A stretch of 60,000 bases of DNA from Adiantum capillus-veneris (GCA_014529385.2 CM043971.1:84797340-84857339), one strand, 5' to 3'; positions 1-10,629 are shown, counted from the stretch's first letter. Translations and numbers: made by a program. Notes: generated by a model from the letters alone, not told the origin.

Positions 1-67
1 AAGTTCTTAAGTCTTAATCATGAGTTTAAGTATTTAATTAAGGATTAGTACCTAGAATTCTCACACG

Positions 68-81
68 TCTGGTGTCGTATT

Positions 82-158
<77 letters not shown>

Positions 159-316
159 ACCTTCATTCATAGTAGCAATTACTTTGTTTGTGATCATTGC
201 ATTCTCTCTCTAAAGGAACGGAAGGCTCTCCCTTCCGTAAGTAAAAGGAACCCTTGAGCACAGTTCGGAGCACTCATCTTGAGCAATATCAACATTCAGT
301 TGTGCTGCACCGTACA
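68..316 (+). repeat. 5' LTR tail of element A
   Basis: This stretch aligns with 3227-3424 in the 3' LTR and shares the block around 'gagcacagttcggagcactc' and the ending ...TACA. It differs mainly by a much longer CT tract. Sequence before 68 does not align clearly with the 3' LTR, so this LTR is either truncated or diverged on its left. Confidence 0.8.
84..155 (+). repeat. (CT)n microsatellite inside the element A 5' LTR
   Basis: About 72 bases of almost uninterrupted CT. The matching place in the 3' LTR (about 3240-3262) has only a short interrupted CT tract, so the array expanded within one LTR. Confidence 0.95.
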
Positions 317-317
317 T

Positions 318-329
318 TGGTATCAGAGC
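318..329 (+). promoter_or_regulatory. Primer-binding site of element A (initiator tRNA-Met type)
   Basis: TGGTATCAGAGC lies two bases after the LTR end at 316. It is the well-known plant primer-binding site complementary to the 3' end of initiator methionine tRNA, where minus-strand DNA synthesis starts. Confidence 0.9.
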
Positions 330-644
330 TTTGGCAATGTTCTGTATCACTCAAGGAAAGAATCACAATAAATTTGTTGCTTGTTACAGTCGTACGTAAC
401 CCACGTGTCGATTCCTAATTGTGTTTTTGAAGAGTGACATGTAACCCAAGAAAGAAGGGCTTGTCCAACCTCCCCTTGTTCCTCTTTTCACTCATTGAGA
501 GCGGACCGTGCACTTAGCGGCCGACCAATCGATGTGAGGTGGGAAAAAGCAACTTTGGTGTGAGCGTAAGGCCGCCAAGGGATGTGCCTGCAAGGAAGAG
601 TCGAGCTCGGGTAAGAGAAAAGCCTTCTCAAACACTGATTGCAA

Positions 645-775
645 GCTAAAGAACTCAAGAACCTAAACAAGCTAAAAAACTCAAGAACCTAAAGAACTCA
701 AGAACCTAAAGAACTTAAGAACCCAAGAATCTCAAGAACCCAAGTTCCTCGAGAACTTAAGTACCCAAGATCTCA
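645..775 (+). repeat. Imperfect short tandem repeat (CAAGAACCTAAAGAACT-like)
   Basis: About 130 bases made of diverged copies of a 16-18 base unit, 'caagaacctaaagaact' and close variants. It lies in the untranslated leader of element A, between the primer site and gag. The first bases of the window (about 4-20) resemble the unit in inverted form. Confidence 0.75.
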
Positions 776-813
776 GTGTATGGTCATCACCCAAAGCGAA
801 ATAGATATTTTGC

Positions 814-1270
814 GTGAAGGTGATGAGAGTGGAGTTGGTGACGAAGAATTTTTCCAACCAGGAGGTTTTTTTTTCCGATTCTCCCCCTTCCCCATCTACG
901 CCACGGGTTGCACCAAATCCTATGGAGGCTTTGGTCAAGTCGATGATGGACATGATGCTACAACAAGAGGCGCAACGTGCCGCCTTGGATCGCGACCGCG
1001 AAGAAAGAAAGGCAGCCTTGGAGCGTGAGCAAGCGCGCTTGGCAACCGAAGAAAGAAAGGCAACTATGGAGCTTGAGCGTGAGGGGCAGAGAGACCAACG
1101 CATGCAAGAGTTGGTCCTACAGGTACTCACACCTCAAAATCCGAGCCGGTCGAAGATGTGGGCAGTTCTTCAGGTAGCACAAGCAGGAATGCGGACTCCA
1201 ACAATCCAATCACTGAGAAGTTGACGCTCAGAAAGTATGACACTAAGATGGATGCTAATATGTTTGACAA
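814..1270 (+). pseudogene. gag N-terminal remnant of element A
   Basis: An open frame from 814 to 1224, rich in charged residues with a heptad-like Arg/Glu/Ala run (residues about 55-100), consistent with a coiled coil in a Gypsy Gag N-terminus. After its stop, another frame reads 'KLTLRKYDTKMDANMFD', resembling the start of a Gypsy capsid domain. The sequence then passes directly into integrase near 1268. No capsid body or zinc knuckle is present. Assignment as gag rests on position and composition, so it is moderately secure. Confidence 0.55.
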
Positions 1271-1525
1271 TTGTTGACCGTTTCAGCAAATTTTGCATGT
1301 TGATTCCTTGTAAGGCCACAGTCACTGCATAAGATGTAGTACGGTTGTTCATTAAGCATTGGGTGGTTTGCCAAAGTCAATCGTTTTATATAGGGATGTT
1401 AAGTTCACGTCCAATTTTTGGTGGGTTCTCTTTGAAAATTTTGGCACTAAATTGAATTTTTCATCGGCTTTTTATCCGTAGTCAGATGGTCAAACAGAAA
1501 TTGCAATCAGTTTGCTTTTGATGTT
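1268..1525 (+). pseudogene. Integrase core remnant of element A (frameshifted)
   Basis: Translation gives 'VDRFSKFCMLIPCK', the block after the first catalytic Asp of Gypsy integrases, followed by an in-frame stop. In another frame it gives 'FWWVLFENFGTKLNFSSAF' and then 'SDGQTE', whose final Glu is the third catalytic residue of the DDE triad. The second Asp region is damaged. At least two frameshifts and stops separate the blocks, so no enzyme can be made. It continues into the open frame at 1526. Confidence 0.75.
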
Positions 1526-2212
1526 TTGAAGTCTTGTGTGCATGATCAACAGTCTCATTGGGAGCTCTATCTCCCATTGGTCCAAGCAATTTTGAATGAC
1601 TCTTATTTCGCTACCATTGGTAGAACTCTGTATGGCCGTCCATTCCAGTCACTTTTGACTCGCTCGGTCAGCCCATTGCCTGATGCCAATGCTAAAAGTC
1701 AGTCATTGGATGAGATTACTGAGAGTGTGAAGCTTCAGCTAAGCAAGGCTCAGAAATCTTATTCATGGCAAGCTACCAAGCATCGCCAGGATGTTACTAT
1801 CAAGGAAGGGGATTGGGTCCGTTTGAGAATCATGAAGCAATGTCTTAAGCAAGTAGGAAAGAAGTGTCCAAAATTGTCTTTTAGAATGTATGGTCCATTT
1901 CATGTCATTAAAGGGATCAATGAGGTTTCTATGAAATTACAATTGCCTAACTCATGGTCAATGCACAACATTTTCCATGTTTCCTGGTTGAAAGTGTTTC
2001 AAAGTACACCTCCAAAGGACATTTCCGGCGAAGAAGAGCCCGAGATCATTGATGAAGCTGAAGTCATGGAGTCGGAGCAAGTGTTGTTGCATCGGTTTCG
2101 CCATGGCTCAAAGAAGCAAGTCAGACAATACTTTTTGAAGTTCAAGGATCGAGGAACCCACGAGGCAGTGTGGGTCGATGAAGAATTTTTCAGAGATTAT
2201 CTAGAGTTGTAA
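1526..2212 (+). pseudogene. Integrase C-terminus plus chromodomain-like tail, element A
   Basis: A 228-residue open stretch. The order is: end of the integrase core (about 1-40), a basic linker with a 'KEGDWVRLRIMKQ' motif (about 95), a GPF/Y-type module 'MYGPFHVIKGINEVSMKLQL' (about 120-140), a conserved 'MHNIFHVSWLK' motif (about 146-156), an acidic stretch, and a C-terminal chromodomain-like segment (about 185-228, with 'YFLKFKDRGTHEAVWVDEE'). This arrangement is the hallmark of chromoviruses, where the chromodomain steers integration to marked chromatin. It is open only because it lies downstream of the breaks in the core, and it has no start of its own. Confidence 0.85.
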
Positions 2213-2271
2213 GCAGACTACAAGGAAGCCATGCAGCTCAGTACCAATACCTCACTTTGAAAAGGAGGGAA

Positions 2272-3424
2272 TGTCACGTGCACATCTAACCCTATGTGCA
2301 TGTGGACTAGCTATCTCAGGTCTAGGGTTCAGGTCAGCTTAGGAAGTGTTATGGCACCTTTGTGAGCCTGTGAGCAGGCCGTGCATGTCCATGTACTTAC
2401 GAGTAGTTGCATATCCTCTGATTGCACACCCAATACCACCCAGCATATGCATTGTCCAAGCAGAAGGTCCAATTCCCGGCCAGTTTTGGGGCATAACATT
2501 TTTTAGGCAGTTTGGCATATTAGTTATTTAATTGCATAATTTATGAGGTCGTGGGCTGTTGGGAAGGTTGCTCGACCCAGCTTGCTACAGCTATATAAGC
2601 AGACAGGGAGCGCCCAATTCTAGCAGAAGAGACAAAAGAAGTTCCAGTAACTTGCAGTGTTCTCTCCTCAGCAAGACGGCAAAAGACTTAGCGTTTTAGC
2701 CAGCAAGACAACCAACGTTTTTGGATTTTGCTAGATCCTCTAGCATTTAGTTGTAGATCAGCCCAACGTTTTTCAATAGCAGATCAAGGCACCATCTCAG
2801 CCAAGACCATCAGCGTTTTCAGTTTTCAGCACTTAAACTTTGTAGGTCTAGCCCCTAGCCTCGCAGATCTCACCTACCCGCAGCAGATCCTTGCGGTACC
2901 ATCGAGTCAGCCAACGTTTACAGTTTTAGGCCGCTGTTTTCAGATTTCAGCATCTGCGTTCCCAATGCATCGTCATCGAGTTGTCGTCATCACCATCCTC
3001 ATCGACATAGTGTCAGTATCCAGGAGAAAGTCAGCATCTGGCAGATTTCAGCTTTTCAGCCCTAGCATTTTCAGTTTCAGCCCGTCCTCGTCGTCGTCAT
3101 CATTGTCGTCGACATCGTCGGCAAGTCCGTTGCATCCAGACCATTGTACCAGATTTGTGCAATCTATAGCATAGAACTCTCTTGCCATAGAGAGGGGGCC
3201 CCTTGGAGGAGGGTTTGAGAACCATATGGTGTCGTATTCTTTTCTCTCTCTTTCTCTCAGTCTCAGCACCTTCATTCACAATAGCATTCACTTTGTTTGT
3301 GATCATTGCATTCTTTCTTAAAGGAACAGAAGGCTCTCCCTTCTGTAAGTAAAAGGAACCCTTGAGCACAGTTCGGAGCACTCATCTTGAGCAATATCAA
3401 CATTCACTTCCGCTGCACCTTACA
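2272..3424 (+). repeat. 3' LTR of element A
   Basis: The LTR starts TGTCACGTGC directly after a purine tract (AAAAGGAGGGAA) and ends ...CCTTACA. It contains a TATA-like TATATAAG at 2592-2599. A region of repeated 'cagcgttttcagttttcag'-like phrases and a GTC/CGT-rich stretch (about 3082-3122) lie downstream. The end (3227-3424) matches the tail at 68-316. Length is 1153 bases. Confidence 0.85.
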
Positions 3425-4526
3425 GGGCTTTGTTCTTTGTGCAATATTATGGGAGATGAGGCCCTGTGTTTTTTGGTCCAGATGACACCAGATGGATCAC
3501 GGATGCTACTATAAGACGATGCATGACCGCCCTTGGATGGAGTTAGTAGTCATTAATGCATTGATAGAGCAGACTTTAATTGAGGCACATAGCTTTATGG
3601 GTTTTGAGTTCCTACATAAGATTGAGAGCCAGATTCCAGTTGGATGATGCCTTGGGGAGGTTGATATGGTCAGATGCTGCTATTCCTTGGCTGTTCATTG
3701 TGGAGGATTGTATAGGTTATCTTCTTAGTGTGGCTAAGCAGGATGAGTTAGGTATTGCACCTTATTTGGGGATTTGGCAAAGAGATTTGATGTGATGGAT
3801 GCAAGAAATGCTTCAGGTATAGCTCCTATAGCACAGGGGCTATTTAGTCTCATGGACCATATGAGATGATGCTTTATGAATGTATGATGAGGTGATTGTG
3901 GTAGTGAAGGCTGGACTAAACGGTTTTGCTGCATCCTTGGGTGTGGACAGATTCATGCGGGGTTCGTGCTACTAGTTGGACTTCACACCAGTGATAGTCT
4001 CATGGTTTTGTATATGGGTATTTTTTTCGCTGATATTATTGTATATGCTGTATTGTTTTTCCTGTATTCTTATATCATGACCCGCCGATTTTATATTATG
4101 TGAGTGGGTACACAAAAGCAGTTGTAACTGACAACTTTGAGCAATAAATAAAGCTCCAGAAGGAGCGCCTGTTGGAGGGGCCAATATCTCTGAGTGGGGA
4201 ACTCTGCCCCACTGTGTGCCGTCTCCAGTGTTCTCTTTTACTTTAAGTTTGCTTTTTCAGTCAGTTTGTGGTATTCTGGCACTATTCTACGGCCGTGTCA
4301 AGTGACTTGCTGGTTTCACAAGGTAACACCTCGATTCCGTTAGACCTAGAAGATGAGCAGGAGGGGGACTTTCAACAACGAGGATTTCGTCACATGTTTT
4401 AGTCAGGGAGGCTTTCGTGAAGCGTGCTCATCAATAGACTACTTCTATTCCCACATTTCCGGCGCAAGGGTTTTTGAAGGCACGGACACCTTTCTCTCGC
4501 AAATATAAGTGTAAACTGGATTCAAC
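3425..4526 (+). other. Old retroelement debris, including a B-like LTR end
   Basis: No convincing gene is seen. Around 4143-4190 the sequence 'aataaataaag...gcgcctgttggaggggccaat' resembles the 3' part of the element B LTR (about 5955-5998), with polyadenylation-like AATAAA. This suggests the end of a distant relative's LTR. The 71-codon open frame at 3580-3795 has no recognisable similarity. The rest (3425-4140) is unassigned. Confidence 0.4.
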
Positions 4527-4695
4527 GTGGCACAATTTTCTCGTCGTTCTGTAGTCTCTAAGCTTGCCGGATGTGATGTTATTTTGGGCATGAAGTGGTT
4601 TCATAGGTTAAAACCCATTATCGATTGGGATAAACTTACACTTTTCATTAAGGATAATTTACGCAGCCTGTCCTCATTCAGGGAGAGCGGAATTC
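4527..4695 (+). pseudogene. Retropepsin (Gypsy protease) fragment
   Basis: The translation includes 'GCDVILGMKWFHRLKPIIDW', the conserved second half of plant Gypsy aspartic proteases (the ...D-x-I-L-G-x-x-W... block followed by I-D-W). The catalytic D-S/T-G-A half is not seen. The fragment is cut at 4700 by the insertion of element B, so it belongs to an element older than B. Its possible continuation after 27040 is too short or diverged to recognise. Confidence 0.6.
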
Positions 4696-4700
4696 CGTCT
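4696..4700. repeat. Target-site duplication (left) of element B: CGTCT
   Basis: CGTCT directly precedes the B LTR start TGTCACC. The same five bases follow the end of the interrupted 3' LTR at 27035-27039. Five-base duplications are normal for Ty3/Gypsy integrase. Confidence 0.9.
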
Positions 4701-6163
4701 TGTCACCAGCGTGTGACTACTATCTATCCTTCTTGTTGATTTCTTTCTTATTATTTATTCATTTTCACACCCCCCTCGGAAAATCTAACTGCCCTGCATT
4801 GCATAGCTAGTGTGGAACTGTTCAGAGGGAGTCCAAGCCTGAGGGCAAGAGAGCACTAAGGTTGGACAAGGACTATGGTTAGCCAAAGCGGGGTCATTGA
4901 CTAGCCAAAGTGGAATCCTTTGCTACAGAGGCTACATTTAGTTCTTGGTGTGGCTGCAATGTACAAAGAGGGTTAGATGACCTAGAAAGATACAATGGCA
5001 GCATCTCCTAAAATTTAGGGAACTGCTATTTTGGGACTTGAAAATGTGTTCGCCTCATTACCTCCGGAATGACAAGGGGAACATTTTATTACTCTGCCGT
5101 GAAGTCAATTGGGCAACTGGTCGGGAGATTTTTAGGCGGCAACCCCGAAACGGGAAATAGCCCGTAAATGTGCCAAGTGGCACATTTCTGTGCACTTTTC
5201 TCATGCAGGAAGAAGTGGCTCTGATTTTAGGAGAAGGGAGGCTCATTTTCAGTCTGTCACAGGTTGAGAGCTATGGAGTGCTTCCTTTCCCTCTTATGTA
5301 CAGTGCGGTGCCAGGAGTGATGTCCTGCACGCAACGCACTGCCCTCTCTCTCCCCTATGGCAGTATGTTATGCCCCTCTGGTGGGCTTTTCAATTGACCA
5401 ATGTACAGTTGTGTGGGTTCATGCGCGATTGCCGAGGCAAGAGCCTCTTGCACAGGTACTGGATTAGCTAGCGGCTAATCCCCCGCAGGTACAGGTGATT
5501 CGGAGAGGTTTCACGTGCGAAATCTCGTCCGATTCAAAGGGCAAGTAGCCCTACAGGTGCGGGAGCTTGAGGACTTGCTACGGATGCGACCGGCACGCAA
5601 AACGGAGCCCGAAACAGTGAATTACAGCCTGCTGTGTATTTTTGCAGGTTTAGGGTTTTGGCCCTAAACGGACCCTAATACCCCAAGGACATTCGGGGAC
5701 GCCAGGGGACCACTGTATAGGTGATCTAGCGCATTTTCGGGGCAGAAAACAGAGAATTCAGCGTGCTGCAGATTCTCGCCAGGTTTTGCAAAGTGTCCGT
5801 ATGCGTCGGGAAAGTCATCCAATGCGTGGGAATACTGACTGTGAAGGGTCCTAGTACAATTATGCTGCCGAAATCAGGCCAGAACAGTTGAAATTCAGCC
5901 AAGGTTGTGCGGGGCAGCTTGTAGGGAACCACAGCGTTTATTCCCTCTTTTAAAGAATAAAGAAATACGGAAAGGGGCGCCTATTTAGGGGCCAATCTGG
6001 TGTCGGTCTTCTCATACACGTAGAGTCTAGCAACCTGTATCCCTTTCCCCTTTGTTGTGTCTTGAAAGTACAGGTAAAGTGGGCGATAAATTAAATGGGT
6101 GAAAGCAAATAAGGTTTAAGCCTAAGGTAGACCGCCCTTTTTGGATTAAACAGGCCGGTTACA
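4701..6163 (+). repeat. 5' LTR of element B
   Basis: 1463 bases, TGTCACC...GGTTACA. It is nearly identical to the 3' LTR, which has an extra block of about 9 bases near 11982. A polyadenylation-like AATAAAG lies near 5957, followed by a GC-rich 'ggggcgcctatttaggggcc' stretch. No clear TATA box was identified. Confidence 0.92.
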
Positions 6164-6182
6164 TGGTTCCATCCCCGGGATT
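6164..6182 (+). promoter_or_regulatory. Primer-binding site of element B
   Basis: TGGTTCCATCCCCGGGATT begins directly after the LTR end. A TGG start and adjacency are what a tRNA 3' end requires. The sequence resembles, but does not exactly equal, the site for a tRNA-Glu type primer. The exact tRNA is not settled. Confidence 0.7.
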
Positions 6183-6270
6183 AAATCACTTTTTCCCATA
6201 GAAGTGAGCCTTGGTCAGTTTGGGCTTGAAGACACAGGGGATCATAGACCAAACACAGGGAATTGCAATT

Positions 6271-7699
6271 ATGGCTGACAGATCAGATGATATGACTGAA
6301 GAGGTTTCCTCCTCACAGGGTCAACAGACACATGAAGTGGGTGAGTCCTCAAGACCACCACAGACGGATGATGATATATTCAGGACCCAGTTGGCTACTG
6401 CTGTGGCTATGTAGTATGTTCACACAAGTAATACAGAACGCGAGGTTTTTAGCCTTTCTGCAACCTCCTCTTCCGTCTCAGCAAGTTGGGTCACTGGATC
6501 ATATTCAAAAGCCTGTAAAGGCTCAAGCACAGGTGATTCATACTGCAGAGTCAATGGAAACACCTGTACACTTGACGGAGAACATGCAGTCTCCACAACC
6601 TGTGCCTAAGGTGCAAGAACATGTGGCCGAGGTGCCAGTCTTTCAAGCTGTACTAGTTCAGCCAGCCACTTTTCAGCAGCCTATAGCTGGTTCTAATGGG
6701 CAGGGAAGCAACCTACAGGCTATGCAACAAGTCTTCCCACCACCTTCAGTTCACCCTGGCTATTTTGGAGGTGGATCGGTATTCCAGAGCATGGCTGGTC
6801 ATGCACCTGGAAATCAGTTTTACACACCAGGAACAATGTTCGGGGGTGCTCAAACGATGATGCCTAACCCCATGTATGGTGTCATGGGCATGCAACGAGG
6901 GTTTCAAAGCACTGAGGGCCAATTTGGGATACCACAGACAAATTTTGGTATGGCTGGAATTACAAATCAATAGCCAAATATGGCATTTCCAGGTCAACTT
7001 AATAGCGATCAAGGAACACAGATGAATCCTAACAGCGTTCCCATGTTTTAGTCACTTCCATGTGAAAACTTAACGCCGCTGGAGAGGCCAACTCCGTACA
7101 AAGAAGGTGGCAAAGGTGTGACATTCACTACCTTTACAGGGTTTGATGAGAGGAAGAAGGCTCTCTCATTCCTCCAGGAGTTTGACAAGGCCTATGCAGG
7201 GGGAAACTTTACAGAGGCTTCAAAGGTCCGCAAGGCAGCCACTTTCTTGAGAGGGAATGCGGGACAATGGTTGACAACTTTATTGCTTCAAGGGCAAGCT
7301 CCGTCCACATGGATTTACTTCAAGCAGATTTTTGCAGCAGCATGGTTATCTGATGACTTTGAATCAGATGTCATGACAGAATGGCACCAGCTTAATGCTG
7401 CCACTTGCAAGAATCTGGATGACTACAATCGGAAGTTTTGGAAAGCTCTACTTCCAGTAACTTCCTATAGGTTTGTGCCATTGACAGAACAAATTGAAAA
7501 ATATTGTTGTGGCCTACCCAAAGGATTGAGAAAGTACTGCACGAAGACCAAAGTCACTACTTTGACGCAGCTCATCGAGGTAGCAAACACTGGCAATGGC
7601 TTGCTCAAGGGAGAAGATTGTGAATTTAATACTGGAGTCGAGGAAGGATCAGACAAGAAAAATTCAGCGAAGAAGTACGTTCCCAATGAGGTTCCTTAA
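6271..7699 (+). pseudogene. Element B gag (broken)
   Basis: The likely start is ATG 6271 ('MADRSDDMTEEV'). This frame stops at 6412 and a frameshift leads to the frame holding the rest of gag-pol. A Gln/Pro/Met/Gly-rich middle (about 6450-7030) precedes the capsid domain, open at 7118-7699. That domain has the Gypsy capsid pattern 'AATFLRGNAGQWLTTLL', 'FKQIFAAAWLSDDFES' and 'LTQLIEVANTG'. Stops at 6412, 6971 and about 7051 replace probable CAG codons. A product would form the virus-like particle shell. Confidence 0.85.
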
Positions 7700-8632
7700 G
7701 CGACTTAGGAGCCAGCCAACGTAGGGAAAGGCAAAGCTACGGCTGAATCAGAAAAGGGACGAGCAAAGAAATGGAAAAGATGTTTTCCTCGCAAGTCGGA
7801 AGAGCAAAAGAAGGTCCTGAGGTCAGAGAACAAATGCTTTATCTGTGAGCAGCCTGGCCAGATTGCTTACAATTGTCCTCAAAAGAAAAGGCCAGCTGAT
7901 TCTGAAGACAAGGAGGACAGGAAAGGAAAGAGGCCCATGGCTGGTCTAGTGCCATATATGGTGGGCGACAAGCCAAATTCAGATGCAAGTGAGCTTTGCA
8001 GAGCATGGGGAAAGGTCAGGGATCAAACAGTGCTTATCTTCTTTGATCCAGGTGCCAAAGCCAACTTCATTTCCCCAGAATTGGCTTCAAAGTTAGGAAT
8101 CAGACCTGAAGAGATGGGGTATATAGCAGAGGCATGTTTGGCATGTCCTGGCCATACAGAGGCTGTGACACCTATCATCGGAAAGTTGCGCCTACATATC
8201 CAGTCCTATGTAGATGCTGAAGAATTTTACATCATGCCACTGGACGGATGTGATGTGTTGCTAGGTATTCCTTGGTTGTTTCTTGTACAGGGAATCATGG
8301 ATGCCTACAACAAAAAGATCACTGTACATAGCAGGGGAAAGACTCACATTTTGGATGTAAAGCTTAAAGGGGAGTCTATACCCACTGTATCAGCTTCTGC
8401 TATTACTTCTGTAATGAAAAAGCATCTTTCTGCGTACTTGGTTTTTGCACGAGAAGTGACAGATTGTGATGAATCAAATTTATTTGTGTTAGATAAAGAA
8501 AGGTCAATGTTTTTACAACAGTATAGTGACTGTTTTTCCGATTCATTACCGTCTCAATTACCGCCAGAGAGACCCGAGGACCATGTGATAGATTTGGTGC
8601 CAGGCAGTAGCCCACCAAATAAGCCTCTGTAA
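7700..8632 (+). pseudogene. Element B nucleocapsid knuckle and protease (broken)
   Basis: Stops lie at about 7697 and 7706. A lysine-rich stretch leads to a zinc knuckle at about 7835-7876, 'CFICEQPGQIAYNC', where the required His is Gln, so metal binding is probably lost. The aspartic protease follows (open 7937-8632). The catalytic site reads 'FFDPGAKANFIS', with DPGA instead of the usual D-S/T-G-A. Its second half is 'GCDVLLGIPWL'. The frame ends at 8630 in TAA where relatives have Tyr ('KPL*RVSAAQ'), a probable point mutation before RT. The protease would have processed Gag-Pol. Confidence 0.88.
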
Positions 8633-9346
8633 AGGGTTAGTGCGGCTCAGCAGAAAGAGATAATGAGCCAAGTACAGGATCTGTTAGAAAAGGGACCGAT
8701 TCAGCCCAGTTCATCTCCATTCTGTTCTCCAGTGCTGTTAGTGCAGAAAAAGGATGGCTTATGGCGTATGTGCATCGACTACCGTGCACTGAACAAGAAT
8801 ACCATCAAGAATAGGTTCCCTATACCTAGAATTGATGATATTCTGGACAAATTAGAAGCAGCAGCTATGTTTAGTAGGATAGATCTAAAGAGTGGGTACC
8901 ATCAGATCCGCATTAGATCAGGGGATGTGCACAAGACTGCTTTTAGAACAACATTTGGCCTTTACGAATTTTTAGTGATGCCCTTTGGTCTCACAAATCC
9001 TCCTGCTACGTTCACTAGGATGATGGACATAATTTTCCGTCCACACCAGCAGTTTGTTGGTACATTCTTTGATGACATGATAGTCTACTCAAAGAATGAA
9101 GAGGAGCATAGGCATCACTTGGCCATTGTGTTCAAAGAGCTACGCAGCCATAGGTTGCTCATCAATGCAAAGAAAAGTGAATTTTTTCTGGAAGAGATTC
9201 ACTTTCTGGGACACATTGTCTCAAAGGATGGTGTCAGAATGGATCCTGCAAAAGTTGAAGCGATCAAGTCATGGCCAGATTTGAAGACGGTGCATGATGT
9301 CCAAAGCTTCTTGGGACTATGCTCCTATTACAGAAGGTTTATTTGA
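8633..9346 (+). pseudogene. Element B reverse transcriptase
   Basis: Open from 8663. It carries the standard Gypsy RT blocks in order: 'SPVLLVQKKDGLWRMCIDYR', 'NRFPIPRIDDILDKL', 'FSRIDLKSGYHQIRI', 'FRTTFGLYEFLVMPFGLTN', the catalytic 'FFDDMIVYS' (both Asp present, 9069-9095) and 'HFLGHIVS'. The frame stops at 9344 (TGA) in 'YYRRFI*NFAEIA', where Arg is expected, the signature of CGA to TGA. The RT core is otherwise well preserved. Confidence 0.93.
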
Positions 9347-10162
9347 AATTTCGCTGAGATTGCTTCACCTTTACATGCTCTTCAAAAGAAGGCAGTCACC
9401 TTTAGATGGACACAGAAAGAGATTTCAGCTTTTAATCTCTTAAAGGAAAAGATTACTTCAGATCCAGTCATTGTGTTGCCAGATCTTAGGAAGTCATTTG
9501 TGGTCCAGTGTGACGCCTGTGGTAGTAGCATTGGTGCAGTGCTAATGCAAGATGGCAGGGTAGTAGCCTATGAGAGTAGAATCTTGCAAGGGCCAGAAAA
9601 GACTATGCAAGTCTATGAAAAAGAACTGCAGGCCGTGATTCATGCGCTCTTAAGTTGAAAACACTACCTGCTAGGTGTAGATTTCGTTGTCCAAACGGAT
9701 CATCAGACCTTGCGATACTTCTTGACACATGCAAAGTTATCTGAGAAGCATATGCGATGGGCAAATATCTTGTCTATGTTCCATTTTCATATTGTGCATG
9801 TGGAAGGCAAGAAGAACGTTGTGGCTGATGCCTTGTCAAGGAAGCCACAAATTTCAGCTGTGTTAATTCCTTATCATCATGAACTTGATGATATGAGGGA
9901 ACAATATGCAAATGATGAAGATTTCGCAAGGGTCTTCGAGCAGCTAATGGATAGACAACGTCATGAACACTATCTTCTCAAAGATGGGTTCATGATGATG
10001 CATGGAAGGTTGTGTGTCACAAAGCCATTGCGACGCAAAGTTATGGAAGAGAGTCATGTCCCACTGTATGCAGGGCATCGTGATATCGATGCTACAGTTA
10101 AAGCAGTTGAGACATTCTTCTACTGGCCTACGTTGAGAAGAGATGTGGATGCCTTTGTGTGA
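9347..10162 (+). pseudogene. Element B RNase H and integrase zinc domain
   Basis: It continues the RT frame. RNase H blocks are 'VVQCDACGSSIGAVLMQDG', 'YEKELQAVIHAL' and 'TDHQTLRYF', with a TGA at 9656 where relatives have Trp. The next segment has the linker 'FHIVHVEGKKNVVADALSR' and the integrase HHCC finger: 'HVPLYAGHRD' and, past a TGA at 10160, 'ECLICQKVK'. The TGA replaces an expected Arg codon. RNase H would degrade the RNA template; the finger begins integrase. Confidence 0.9.
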
Positions 10163-10629
10163 GAATGCCTAATATGCCAGAAGGTCAAGTTTGACAGGCA
10201 AAAAGCACTAGGGTTATTGCAACCACTGCCTATTCTAGATAAACCATGGGAAAGTATTGCTATGGATTTTATCTTTGATCTTCCGAGAACGCAGACAGGA
10301 AATGATGGTATTTGGACCATCATATGCAGATTCAGCAAGCAGGCTCATTTTATTCCTGTCAGAAAGAAGATAAAGCCAGATCAGATGGCATGCTTATTTA
10401 TGAGCAATATCTCAAGTATCATGGCGTGCCACAATCAATTGTTAGTGATCGTGATCCACACATGACAAGTTTGTTCTGGAGAGGCTTGTTTGAGAATATG
10501 GGCACCACGCTCAAATTCTCTTCGTCATTTCATCCTCAGACAGATGGGCAGTCAGAAGAGGCAAATTCTACTGTCCTAGATCTGCTGAAGTGCTATGTGT
10601 CAGAGCATAAAGGAAAGTGGGAGTAGTAT
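10163..10629 (+). pseudogene. Element B integrase catalytic core (frameshifted)
   Basis: The first part, 10217 to about 10395, reads 'WESIAMDFIFDLPRTQTGND' with the first catalytic Asp, then 'FSKQAHFIPVRKK'. A frameshift near 10395-10420 moves the rest to another frame: 'VPQSIVSDRDPHMTSLFW' with the second Asp and 'SSSFHPQTDGQSEEAN' with the Glu. All three DDE residues can be seen, so the core decayed only recently. TAG at 10624 replaces a probable Gln. Confidence 0.88.

Larger units (their letters stand above)
1..3424 (+). mobile_element. Element A: deleted Ty3/Gypsy chromovirus-type LTR element
   Basis: A degenerate LTR retrotransposon. An LTR tail ends at 316 with TACA and is followed at once by a classic plant primer-binding site. 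A gag-like start, an integrase fragment with chromodomain-like end, a purine tract (about 2259-2270) and a 3' LTR (2272-3424, TG...CA) follow. The 5' LTR tail from about 68 to 316 matches 3227-3424 of the 3' LTR, which fixes the family boundaries. Protease, RT and RNase H are missing because gag is joined directly to integrase near 1268. The left edge of the 5' LTR is unclear: bases 1-66 do not obviously match the 3' LTR. No target duplication can be tested. Confidence 0.85.

Noticed and set aside
72-257. Open frame with a long Ser-Leu repeat
   Set aside because: It is only the translation of a CT microsatellite in an LTR. The frames at 29143-29412 and 36688-36891 are rejected for the same reason.
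3580-3795. 71-codon frame as a gene
   Set aside because: No family resemblance, no flanking signals, and it lies in retroelement debris.
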